A DNA stretch of 14,656 nucleotides from Caldisericaceae bacterium (GTDB taxonomy: Bacteria > Calditrichota > Calditrichia > Calditrichales > Calditrichaceae): assembly GCA_021160885.1 (NCBI GenBank), contig JAGHBR010000511.1:1-14656 (forward strand), given 5' to 3'. Both the position numbers and the translations under genes were made by a program. The notes beneath the pieces are model-generated. The model searched no databases. It saw only the letters and a list, made by a program, of their open reading frames with translations, and was not told the origin of the DNA. Numbering within the stretch: position 1 is the stretch's first letter; each line of letters starts with the position of its first letter. Shown here in pieces: positions 8,029-14,656 of this stretch.

Positions 8029-8127
8029 TGTCATTTCGACGAGTCCGCTTTAGCGGACGAGGAGAAATCCCTTTCATTATATCCGGAAGGGATTTTTCAT
8101 CCCGATAAATCGGGGTTCGAAATGACA
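8029..8127. repeat. Composite palindromic intergenic element (MITE/REP-like)
   Basis: A 99-bp element bounded by perfect 11-bp inverted repeats (TGTCATTTCGA 8029-8039; TCGAAATGACA 8117-8127). Inside are three nested hairpins: GTCCGCT/AGCGGAC (8043-8049 / 8052-8058, 2-nt loop), AAATCCCTT/AAGGGATTT (8065-8073 / 8087-8095) and CCCGAT/ATCGGG (8101-8106 / 8109-8114, 2-nt loop). It lies 21 nt past the stop of the GHL10 gene and about 100 nt before the receptor start. No T-run follows any hairpin, so it does not look like a terminator; it resembles non-autonomous mobile or REP-type elements. No target duplication could be recognised. Confidence 0.75.
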
Positions 8128-8148
8128 GTACTGTCAATGGTTTGCTTT

Positions 8149-10650
8149 TTATTTTAACACAACAAACTTCCCAACGTGCATGCGTTGTTGCTGTTTTTGC
8201 CCCTTAATGCGCAACACATAAAAATAAAGTCCGCTGCTTAAATGGGTTGCTTCTACTTTTAACTGGTGGTGTCCTGCCGCAAAGGACTGCTTTGGCAACA
8301 ATAGAACACGCCGCCCGCTTACGTCAAAAATTTCTATTTGAATCTCCGCTCTATGTGACAGGTACAATGGAATCACCGTCTGATTATTGAAAGGATTCGG
8401 GTAATTATTGCCTATTACAAAATCACCGGCCACCCGTCCTTTGCTTTCCGGTAAATCCATGGGACTAAAAGTACGACTTAAACGAACGGCATCCGCGGCA
8501 ATCAGTCCCTTTTCGCTTAAGTTGTCGATCTTAATGCTAACTGTTTTACCCTCTTTAATGAAGAAAGTACCCAGCTCTGCCCAGCCTCCAGCTGCAGCTT
8601 GTTGATCAACTGTTACAGATTGCACGCCAAAATTGTGCAGCACTGTGTAGTGCGCGTTGTTGCTCAGTTCAAAAGCGCTGCAGGGCACAAAGGCTTCTAT
8701 CTGGTAATAACCGGTTTTGTTGATGGATGTCCACCACTGAGCGTATTGATTTCCACTGCCGGCTGTCACGTACAGATAGTTGCCGTTTACCGCGCAGGAG
8801 TCTTCAACTTGCTGCCAGGATCCGTTGGTGATGAAGGTCGCCGATTGGTTGTCAATGAGCAGAACATCGGTTTGCCAATCGAACACAAAAGAAAGCTGAA
8901 CATCGTTCAAAGGAAAGCCCGAGGCATCTTTCAAACCGTGAATCAGCAACTGATAGAATTGACCGGAGTGGAAAAATGGACTTTGCAAAATCAGACTGGC
9001 GCGATCTTGTCCGGAAAAGGCAACCGTCAGCTTTTTAACCGGCGGATTGAAATTAAAGTGCGCGCTGTCAGGCACTTCCGATTGGTCAATCCATTGATTG
9101 AACTGTAAATTCAAATGTTCGGAATCCGGTGTAAAAAAATCAATAACCTTTAAAGGTTGCCGTTTTAAAAGACGCAGTGCATCCACGGCTAAAGCGCCGT
9201 TTCCATTATTTAAGATTTTTACCTGTACTGTTGAACCAAAATTTAAGGAATCTTCATGTAAAAAGACCCACTCATCCTTTTTCTGCTGTTGGTTGAGTAT
9301 TTTTTTGTACGTCGTTCCATTAAGGTTAATTTCAAAACAAGCCTGGTCAGTTAGCTCATCCAGCGCAGGCCAGCGGGCAAAAAGAGCATAATTCCCGCTT
9401 AACCAAACTGGCGCCCAAAAGGTTGCCTGGGCAGTTAGATCAGAACTTGACAGGCTTGCACCGGCAAACCCAACATCTTGCTTTTGCCAGCTGCCGCTGG
9501 CAGAAAAGTATTTGTAACTTTGTTCATCAACAATCATGTCTTGATGCGGGAGCCGTGCTTTTTCCCTGAATACCTGTTCACGGATGGTTTTCAATAACGA
9601 GTCGTTCAAATCTCCGTAATACCAGATGGTTACGCCATCTGCCTGATGCGAAAATGCGTAGTTCATCTGGTAGATCAAAGAATTTTCATTTTTAAAATCG
9701 ATGCCTGAGTAAAACAAAACCCTGGGATTAATCATTTGTCTGGTCAGATTAAATTGATTTGGGAAGTCACTGTCATTCAGGTAAAGCATGGGTTCCAGAG
9801 CATCTACGTAACCGCTATCGCTCCAAACATCCCAGCGCTGCAGCTTTGAGCCGCTCAATAACATGTAAGCCGGAGCCACGGCGGCCGAAACCAGTAAGTC
9901 TGGCTGAAGTGCTTTCACAGCTCTGTAAATTCGTTTGGCAATTTGATTGATTTGACTTTCCCGCCAGCTAACCCATTGCGACCACTCACTGTGGCCCGGG
10001 TAAATTTGCAACGGATCGCTACCAGCGGTTTGCTGTTGGTAGCGCTGCCGCGAAATATTTGAGTAAGAAAAATCAGCGGAAGGGTAGCGGATGCGATCCG
10101 TCTCAATACCGTCCAGCTCTGGATATCTGGCAGCAATTTCGGCAAACAAATTTTCCATAAATTGTTTAACCTGTGGGTGAGCAGGGTCCATCCAGTGGAA
10201 AGCGCCCCACTCATTTTGCTGAAAATGCAATCCGTTATGGTCAATAGCTTCCCAATCAGGATGAGCGCTAAGCACAGGTCCACTATCGCTGGTATCCTGG
10301 CCGCTGTAGTAACTCATTAAACCGTATTCAAACCAGGCAATTACTTCCAGATTCCAGCGATGGGCGATCTCAATCGTTTCTGCCAGCGGGTCTCTACCCC
10401 AAAAGGCGCTCATCTGTCGCGGGCCGCCGGCCTCTTCTAATACATCGCTTGGGTAAATGGTCGATCCCAGATAATAAACATCAACAAAGATGCGATTGAA
10501 ATTGGCTCTGGCCAGCTTGTAACAGGTCTCTTCAATTAATTCCGGACCTACTTCAAGAATGTCGCGACTGAGCCAAACACCACGTGCCTGGGGCAATTGC
10601 GCTGATACTATCTGAACGGAAAAGAGCAAAAAAATAAAAATTTTCTTCAT
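8149..10650 (-). CDS. Secreted GHL10-family glycoside hydrolase with two golvesin-like CBMs and T9SS sorting domain (833 aa)
   Basis: Predicted to cleave a polysaccharide at the cell surface. Domains: signal peptide 1-18 (IVSAQ); a GHL10 (DUF187-type) TIM barrel at about 21-365, with RGVWLS (23-28), IFVDVYYLGSTIYPS (54-68), VIAWFEYG (103-110), DGIETDRIRYP (180-190, the usual acidic D-G-I-x-D-x-x-R/Y-P active-site motif) and ALEPMLYL; a golvesin/xanthan-lyase-like binding module at about 371-496 (IVDEQ, ARWPAL, LAVDALRLLKR); an Ig-like (SbsA/Big_5-like) linker at about 500-593; a second golvesin-like module at about 596-727 (LLIDNQSATFITNGSWQ, IAADAVRLSR); and a T9SS type A domain at 741-833 (NNYPNPFNNQT, LSSGLYFYVL, GKFVVLK). 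It follows the deacetylase gene by 6 nt with only a weak AAAG, so translation is probably coupled. Catalytic residues and substrate are inferred, as GHL10 members are poorly characterised. Confidence 0.87.
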   Translation of the reverse strand: MKKIFIFLLFSVQIVSAQLPQARGVWLSRDILEVGPELIEETCYKLARANFNRIFVDVYYLGSTIYPSDVLEEAGGPRQMSAFWGRDPLAETIEIAHRWNLEVIAWFEYGLMSYYSGQDTSDSGPVLSAHPDWEAIDHNGLHFQQNEWGAFHWMDPAHPQVKQFMENLFAEIAARYPELDGIETDRIRYPSADFSYSNISRQRYQQQTAGSDPLQIYPGHSEWSQWVSWRESQINQIAKRIYRAVKALQPDLLVSAAVAPAYMLLSGSKLQRWDVWSDSGYVDALEPMLYLNDSDFPNQFNLTRQMINPRVLFYSGIDFKNENSLIYQMNYAFSHQADGVTIWYYGDLNDSLLKTIREQVFREKARLPHQDMIVDEQSYKYFSASGSWQKQDVGFAGASLSSSDLTAQATFWAPVWLSGNYALFARWPALDELTDQACFEINLNGTTYKKILNQQQKKDEWVFLHEDSLNFGSTVQVKILNNGNGALAVDALRLLKRQPLKVIDFFTPDSEHLNLQFNQWIDQSEVPDSAHFNFNPPVKKLTVAFSGQDRASLILQSPFFHSGQFYQLLIHGLKDASGFPLNDVQLSFVFDWQTDVLLIDNQSATFITNGSWQQVEDSCAVNGNYLYVTAGSGNQYAQWWTSINKTGYYQIEAFVPCSAFELSNNAHYTVLHNFGVQSVTVDQQAAAGGWAELGTFFIKEGKTVSIKIDNLSEKGLIAADAVRLSRTFSPMDLPESKGRVAGDFVIGNNYPNPFNNQTVIPLYLSHRAEIQIEIFDVSGRRVLLLPKQSFAAGHHQLKVEATHLSSGLYFYVLRIKGQKQQQRMHVGKFVVLK

Positions 10651-10656
10651 ATTGTT

Positions 10657-11799
10657 TTACTTTAAAAATGTACACGTTTTAATTTGTTGGGCCTGCCGCC
10701 CATCGTTAAACCGTACATCAAAAACGTACCAATAACGACCAGAAGCCAGGGCAACGGGATGCCATTTAAACTGGTAATTACCTGGTAAATGATGGCCTAA
10801 GTTTCGTGATTCAATAAGATTGCCGTTGACATCAAAAAACCGAACAGAGACATTTTGAGCAGCCCGATCGAGATGGTAAGCAATTGCTGTTTGCCCGTTA
10901 AAAGGATTAGGGTAGTTCTGGCTTAATTTAAAATTTTGTAAGAATAACTTCCTGGTGCGGGCAATAGCAGTCTTTTTTAAAAGTAAAGCCCGCGCCTGAC
11001 TAAGAGTAACAAATTTTAAGCGCTGGCCGTAAATGGTTTGTAATGAATCCAATAATTCAGCTGTCCATTGCAGAACCAGACCGTTTTCGTATCCCTGACG
11101 AATAAAGGGATCGTGAAAGAGCATAGTGTAAAGGTTCTGTTCAGCAAAAGTACGTTTAATATCTGTTAAAGCCAATTGCAATTGAGAATCAAAGGTTTCA
11201 GCAGTTAAGCCCCAGCTGTAATCAGGACCGGGCGTTATGTTAAACAGCCCTTCCCTGAACTCGGTTAAATTTTCACCGGAAGTAGAGATCAGGTTAAATC
11301 CCAGATCAACCAGCGCCTTAAAGGTAGTGCTGTCGGCCACATGCGAAGGGGGCACAAACGAAACCGGCGTAATGCCGGCGCTATCCTGCAATATCTGTTT
11401 TCCATTGTAAATCCAGGCACTTTGTTGATCATAGGTGAACGGTTGATTGTAAGTTGTACAGTAAAATTCATGGTACTTGCCGCAGAGAACACAAATGTGA
11501 TTGTAGCCATGCTGTGCCACTTCGTGACCTTTTTGTACAGTAGCAGCCAATTCGGCTATTAGATGGCCGTCGTTGTTTTCTGGTTCCACTAAACGGTGAG
11601 GAATAACCGCCCAGCTTACTTTAGCGCCAAAGGATTCAATAACTTGTTCAAAAGGTACAATACTGCGCGGTTGTATGGTGGTGTTGCGACTTAAAATGTC
11701 ATCCACACGAACAATAAATAACAAGCTATCCTGAGTAAAAGCGTAGCTTGAAAAGAGAAAAAGAAAAACTACAAAACACAGAAAATAATTGTTCTTCAT
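10657..11799 (-). CDS. T9SS-exported polysaccharide deacetylase-like protein (DUF2334/NodB fold, 380 aa)
   Basis: Predicted to remove acetyl groups from a surface or extracellular glycan with a bound divalent metal. After a signal peptide (1-22, AFTQ) the NodB-type motifs appear in order: RVDD (31-34, with D33 as the catalytic-base candidate and D34 as a metal ligand), HGYNH (97-101, two metal-binding His), FVPPSH (148-153, at the position of the R-P-G loop) and LFHD (227-230, catalytic His). This order and the GHEVAQHGYNH context fit DUF2334. Residues about 287-380 form a T9SS type A domain (SQNYPNPFNGQT, VSVRFFDVNGN, ASGRYWYVFDV, CTFLK). Three cysteines (103, 106, 114) cluster just after the metal motif. 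It is the middle gene of a three-gene unit: 13 nt after the upstream hydrolase (AAAGG 6 nt before ATG) and 6 nt before the GHL10 gene. Acetylxylan, chitin-like or other acetylated glycans are all possible substrates. Confidence 0.84.
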   Translation of the reverse strand: MKNNYFLCFVVFLFLFSSYAFTQDSLLFIVRVDDILSRNTTIQPRSIVPFEQVIESFGAKVSWAVIPHRLVEPENNDGHLIAELAATVQKGHEVAQHGYNHICVLCGKYHEFYCTTYNQPFTYDQQSAWIYNGKQILQDSAGITPVSFVPPSHVADSTTFKALVDLGFNLISTSGENLTEFREGLFNITPGPDYSWGLTAETFDSQLQLALTDIKRTFAEQNLYTMLFHDPFIRQGYENGLVLQWTAELLDSLQTIYGQRLKFVTLSQARALLLKKTAIARTRKLFLQNFKLSQNYPNPFNGQTAIAYHLDRAAQNVSVRFFDVNGNLIESRNLGHHLPGNYQFKWHPVALASGRYWYVFDVRFNDGRQAQQIKTCTFLK

Positions 11800-11812
11800 G
11801 CCTGGCCTTTAA

Positions 11813-13144
11813 TTAGTTAAATCTGGTGAATGTTTTTTGCAAAAGATCCCACCAGTCATATTCAGCAATATAAATCAGATCAAACAGCATCAAACCGTCT
11901 GTTTTGTTTAGCGCCATTTCCACGGCGCGTTTAAATTGCAGAGGATGCCCCTTGTACTGCTGAACAAACAAACTACCGTAAACAGTAGTGGCATCTTGAA
12001 TAACCTGATTGGTAATGTCGCATGCTCCTTCCACGCTGTACCAGAATTGTTTACCTTTTTTCATGGCCGCTTCCTGGTGTAAATCCAGCCGCACTTCGGG
12101 TAACTTAAGCTCATCAATAGTCACTTCAAAATAATAACAGCCGGACATGAAAAAATCTAACAGTTCAGCGTAACCCGTAGAATAGTAGTTGGAATCTGCC
12201 CACCAGAAAGGCGGCTGATAATTTTTACTGGCCCAATTAACGCCCACTTCGTAATAGGTGGGATACCATGAGCCCGCGTAATCGCCAAATTCAAGCTGAG
12301 GATTGATGGCTTTGACCGCATTACGGGCTTTTACAAAAAAATCGTGAATGAGTTTGGCGCGCCAGAAAATCCATTTTTTAAAAAGCGGGCCGGGTGATGG
12401 CGTAGGGTCAGCCTCTGAGGTCTGTTTTTGCCAGCTAAAAATATCGTTTGGCCAGTGGGCCGCTTTTTTGTTTAAAAAACCTTCGAATGCTTGACGGGAT
12501 TCCTGGCTAAAATCTGAAGAAATGCCATCGAAGCGGGCGCGATCTAAAATGATGCCGGTTAGTTTCGGGTAGTTACGTACAATTTCTGCAATTAACGACA
12601 ACTCGTACTTTTGTACATCCTCTCTGGCAGGATTGACAAACATCGATTGCTTGTCATCGACCTGGCTGATCGGCTTCAAACCATCGGGCTGGTAAAGAAT
12701 AGTTTGCCATTCGGGATGGCTTTCGTACACAAGCCCAAGGCCGCTGGGCCGACTGCCTTCAGAGAAAATGTTTAAAGCGGCGTGGATTTTTAAACCATGG
12801 CGCGTTCCGGCTTGAATCATGTGGGCCAGATAGTCGTAGTCAGCACTGCGCTGCACGCCCTTCCATTTTAATAGGCGGGGGGCGATTTTGCTTGGGTACA
12901 GCACATAACCGAAATTTGGCTTGACATCGATTACCAGATCTGTAAAGCCGACCTCCGAAGTTTTTTGCACCATTGCTTCAAGGGCAAGCGAATCGCTCAA
13001 TTGCACCCAATTGGCGCTGGCGTCCACCCACAAAAATAGACGTTTTGTCTGCGCCCGGCAGGCAACTGAAAAAGTTAAAAATGTAAACAGTAGTAAAAAA
13101 TACGCCACAATTTTTGAAAAAGAAAATTGGATTCTGGAAATCAA
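11813..13144 (-). CDS. GHL10/alpha-amylase-like TIM-barrel glycosidase without sorting domain (443 aa)
   Basis: It resembles the family 10-like glycosylhydrolases that Bacteroidota annotations call alpha-amylase family proteins. Seen motifs: RLFLWVDASANW (35-46), FTDLVIDVKPNFGYVLYPS (67-85), DYDYLAHMIQAGTRHGLKIH (102-121), LNIFSEG (124-130), LTGIILDRARFDGISSDFS (195-213, the acidic active-site strand) and the WYSVEGACD strand near the end. The barrel fills the whole mature protein; there is no binding module and no T9SS domain, unlike its two operon partners, so it is probably periplasmic, or a lipoprotein using the atypical SVAC sequence at 26-29. The start is TTG at 13142-13144, chosen because AAAGGA lies 8 nt upstream and the following residues make a good signal peptide. 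It is first in the three-gene unit and shares only overall fold style with the 833-residue GHL10 protein. Confidence 0.78.
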   Translation of the reverse strand: MISRIQFSFSKIVAYFLLLFTFLTFSVACRAQTKRLFLWVDASANWVQLSDSLALEAMVQKTSEVGFTDLVIDVKPNFGYVLYPSKIAPRLLKWKGVQRSADYDYLAHMIQAGTRHGLKIHAALNIFSEGSRPSGLGLVYESHPEWQTILYQPDGLKPISQVDDKQSMFVNPAREDVQKYELSLIAEIVRNYPKLTGIILDRARFDGISSDFSQESRQAFEGFLNKKAAHWPNDIFSWQKQTSEADPTPSPGPLFKKWIFWRAKLIHDFFVKARNAVKAINPQLEFGDYAGSWYPTYYEVGVNWASKNYQPPFWWADSNYYSTGYAELLDFFMSGCYYFEVTIDELKLPEVRLDLHQEAAMKKGKQFWYSVEGACDITNQVIQDATTVYGSLFVQQYKGHPLQFKRAVEMALNKTDGLMLFDLIYIAEYDWWDLLQKTFTRFN

Positions 13145-13170
13145 ATGATAAGTCCTTTATATGACAATAG

Positions 13171-13208
13171 AATCCCCCCTTTTATTCCCCCCTTATTAAG
13201 GGGGGATT
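13171..13208. repeat. C-tract/G-tract intergenic hairpin repeat
   Basis: A 38-bp element in the 82-nt gap between two minus-strand genes. AATCCCCCCTT (13171-13181) pairs perfectly with AAGGGGGGATT (13198-13208). A second C-tract, CCCCCCTT (13187-13194), can instead pair with the same AAGGGGGG through a 3-nt loop, giving two mutually exclusive hairpins. On the minus strand no T-run follows, so it is not a classical terminator. Similar C6/G6 repeats are common intergenic repeats in many bacteria; no second copy is in this window. Confidence 0.6.
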
Positions 13209-13226
13209 TAGAGGGATATCATTCAA

Positions 13227-14609
13227 CTATTTGATCAGCAGCATTTTTCTTGTTTGAACTGTGTTTTCTCCCCGAAGCTGGTAGTAGTAAATGCCCGAAG
13301 CCCAGTTGTTGCCGTTAATTGTAATCTGATGCCGCCCGGCAGCTTGCTTTCCGACATTGATCTTTTTTAACTGTTGGCCGGAATTGTTAAAAATCAAAAG
13401 TTTAACATTTTGTGTTTTACTTAACTGATATTCAATGGTAGTCTGGGCATTAAACGGATTCGGGAAATTACCAAGTAATTTGGTTGACTGCGGAATAAGC
13501 GCGTCCTGCTCGTCAAGCGCCTGTATAGGGCCATGGGAAAAGACAAATGCACACTTGGCTTGCTGATCAATTACATAGGCAAATTTTTCATCAGGACTAA
13601 AAGCAATGTCCGAAGGGGTTAGCAAAGGAGCGCCCTGCGGATCGGGATCAACCAAACTGTTAGCCGAGGGCAGCTCATCCATTTCCACCGCGAAATTACC
13701 ACTGACCAGAAAAGATTTTACCCAACGGCGTGTGCTATCTGTGCCACAAGCCCACAAATAGCCCTGAGAGTCGCAAGCAATGCCATAAGGCGTCCAGGAA
13801 AGCCAGGAAAGATAAGACGAAACATCACTTACGCGCTGTCCAACGTAATCTTTAGGAGAGGTTTGCGTTCCTCCGGTCCAAACGGCGATTCCGCCTGTTG
13901 AGCTGAGTGTGTCGCTGTTGCGGCTGGAAAAGAAAGGCGTGCTGGGATCGCTGTAATCAGCGCCGGGAATGGTAGCCACATCGCGGATTATGGAAAAACC
14001 GGTGCCATCATGACCGCCCGGTTCAATAGGATGTTGATCCAAAGGTTGAATGGGCACCCAGGTGCCGCGAGCCGAAGCCGTGTCTGTAAAATTGTAAACG
14101 CGAATGGAAGTATGGTAAGAAAGACCGGAATAAACAAATTTGTCCTTATTGGCCGAAAGTCCTAAAACCCAGGTACCGTAACCTCCCGCAGTGTATTGCA
14201 GGCGTTTTTCTGGATCACCATCAGGGTATTCGTACATAATGGAGAGAGAAGGCATTGGCGTACCAGGTTTACGGCAAACAACCAGCACCGTGTCGTCAAT
14301 TGTTGTAATGCCCCGTGTTGATTCAACGTCCAGATTAGTGGTGTAATCATCAACAAGGGTGAAAACAGTGTCATCAGGTGCAGCCATCCACAGGGCATTC
14401 ATTCCACGAGTATCAACAGCACTACTGGTTATTACCCACAGATTGCCTTTATTGTCCGTAGCACAGAGAAAGGGATAGGTAACGCTATCCGGTGTCGGAA
14501 ATTTAATGGTCATTTCATCTTGAAAAAGCCAGGATTCCTGAGCTTTTAAAGGAAGAATGCTGAAAAATAAAAGCATCAAACTTAAAAATGGGAGCAATGA
14601 TTTTTTCAT
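13227..14609 (-). CDS. T9SS-exported beta-propeller-like protein (460 aa)
   Basis: The signal peptide covers 1-24 (PLKAQ). Residues 25-365 contain several blade-like repeats of the form strand-turn-strand with D-x-G-x-L-W-V/A signatures: CATDNKGNLWVITSS (49-63), RGITTIDDTVLVVC (99-112), PYGIACDSQGYLWACGT (274-290) and PSDIAFSPDEKFAYVIDQQ (332-350). This is typical of NHL/SMP-30/two-component-regulator-like beta propellers, which bind ligands or act as lyases or lactonases. Residues 378-460 form a T9SS type A domain (LGNFPNPFNAQT, VKLLIFNNSGQQLKKI, WASGIYYYQLRG, MLLIK). No catalytic motif was identified, so a binding or scaffold role is as likely as an enzyme. The start is supported by AGAGGTG about 5 nt upstream. 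It lies upstream of the hydrolase/deacetylase unit in the same direction, separated by 82 nt with a G/C hairpin repeat, so co-transcription is possible but uncertain. Confidence 0.75.
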   Translation of the reverse strand: MKKSLLPFLSLMLLFFSILPLKAQESWLFQDEMTIKFPTPDSVTYPFLCATDNKGNLWVITSSAVDTRGMNALWMAAPDDTVFTLVDDYTTNLDVESTRGITTIDDTVLVVCRKPGTPMPSLSIMYEYPDGDPEKRLQYTAGGYGTWVLGLSANKDKFVYSGLSYHTSIRVYNFTDTASARGTWVPIQPLDQHPIEPGGHDGTGFSIIRDVATIPGADYSDPSTPFFSSRNSDTLSSTGGIAVWTGGTQTSPKDYVGQRVSDVSSYLSWLSWTPYGIACDSQGYLWACGTDSTRRWVKSFLVSGNFAVEMDELPSANSLVDPDPQGAPLLTPSDIAFSPDEKFAYVIDQQAKCAFVFSHGPIQALDEQDALIPQSTKLLGNFPNPFNAQTTIEYQLSKTQNVKLLIFNNSGQQLKKINVGKQAAGRHQITINGNNWASGIYYYQLRGENTVQTRKMLLIK

Positions 14610-14627
14610 GGCGCACCTCTTTAATTA

Positions 14628-14641
14628 TTAAGTTAACTTAA
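14628..14641. promoter_or_regulatory. Perfect 14-bp palindrome upstream of the propeller gene (candidate operator)
   Basis: TTAAGTTAACTTAA is identical on both strands and lies 18 nt upstream of the ATG at 14607-14609, just before the AGAGGTG ribosome-binding site. Its position fits an operator overlapping the promoter or transcript start of the minus-strand block. The sequence is AT-rich, so chance is a real alternative, and no convincing -35/-10 pair was identified nearby. Confidence 0.3.
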
Positions 14642-14656
14642 CAAACTGATTTAATA

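Noticed and set aside
7961..8070. CRISPR-like regular repeats (34-35 nt period)
   Set aside because: Only three degenerate units, no distinct spacers between conserved repeats, no cas genes, and the same unit occurs alone elsewhere as a palindrome.
8076..8081. Perfect TATAAT on the minus strand inside the composite repeat, pointing to the receptor gene
   Set aside because: No acceptable -35 at the right spacing (CGGGAT at 17 nt), and it lies in the loop of a hairpin; hexamer match alone is weak evidence for a promoter.
8029..8127. Intrinsic terminator of the GHL10 operon
   Set aside because: Strong hairpins are present but none is followed by a T-tract in the direction of transcription.
8599..9108. 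169-codon open frame on the plus strand inside the GHL10 gene
   Set aside because: It lies wholly antisense to a gene with clear GHL10, binding and sorting domains. Its translation shows no motif or signal peptide and no ribosome-binding context was seen.

Overview
The window looks like a chromosomal piece from a Gram-negative bacterium of the FCB superphylum. It resembles Calditrichota (Caldithrix-like), with Ignavibacteria or Bacteroidota as alternatives. The basis is protein style, not a database match: five proteins end in type IX secretion (T9SS) type A sorting domains (four of them with an N-F/Y-PNPFN-type box or close variant in view), one gene encodes a PorV/PorQ-family barrel, and there is a TonB-dependent receptor with a carboxypeptidase-like N-terminal domain but no SusD partner. 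No RNA gene, CRISPR array, transposase or phage gene was seen.

Layout. At 2-199 (+) lies the tail of a T9SS-exported protein, followed by a strong intrinsic terminator (211-245). All other genes are on the minus strand and converge on that terminator. In transcription order (high to low coordinates) they form three blocks. (1) 14609-13227: a secreted beta-propeller-like protein with a T9SS tail. (2) 13144-8149: a tightly packed three-gene unit, made of a GHL10/alpha-amylase-like TIM-barrel protein without a sorting domain, a DUF2334/NodB-like polysaccharide deacetylase with a sorting domain, and a large GHL10 glycosidase with two golvesin-like carbohydrate-binding modules and a sorting domain. 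(3) 7932-344: a five-gene cell-envelope unit, made of a TonB-dependent receptor, a 703-residue T9SS cargo protein, a PorV/PorQ-like barrel and two small outer-membrane barrels.

Intergenic DNA carries a palindromic repeat family whose inverted ends read TGTCATTTC/GAAATGACA. One compact copy lies between the receptor and the cargo gene. A composite copy with three hairpins, plus two truncated tandem units, lies between blocks 2 and 3. One truncated unit overlaps the longest possible reading frame of the receptor, which argues for a shorter start. A different C-tract/G-tract repeat separates blocks 1 and 2.

How the parts may work together (inference): the block 2 enzymes would be exported to the surface, deacetylate and cleave a glycan, and the block 3 receptor and barrels would import products or anchor and export the block 3 cargo. 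The pairing of a deacetylase with GHL-type hydrolases recalls PelA and PgaB, here as separate mostly T9SS-routed proteins. The recurrent-looking receptor/cargo/PorV-like/barrel cassette without SusD is the most interesting candidate system.
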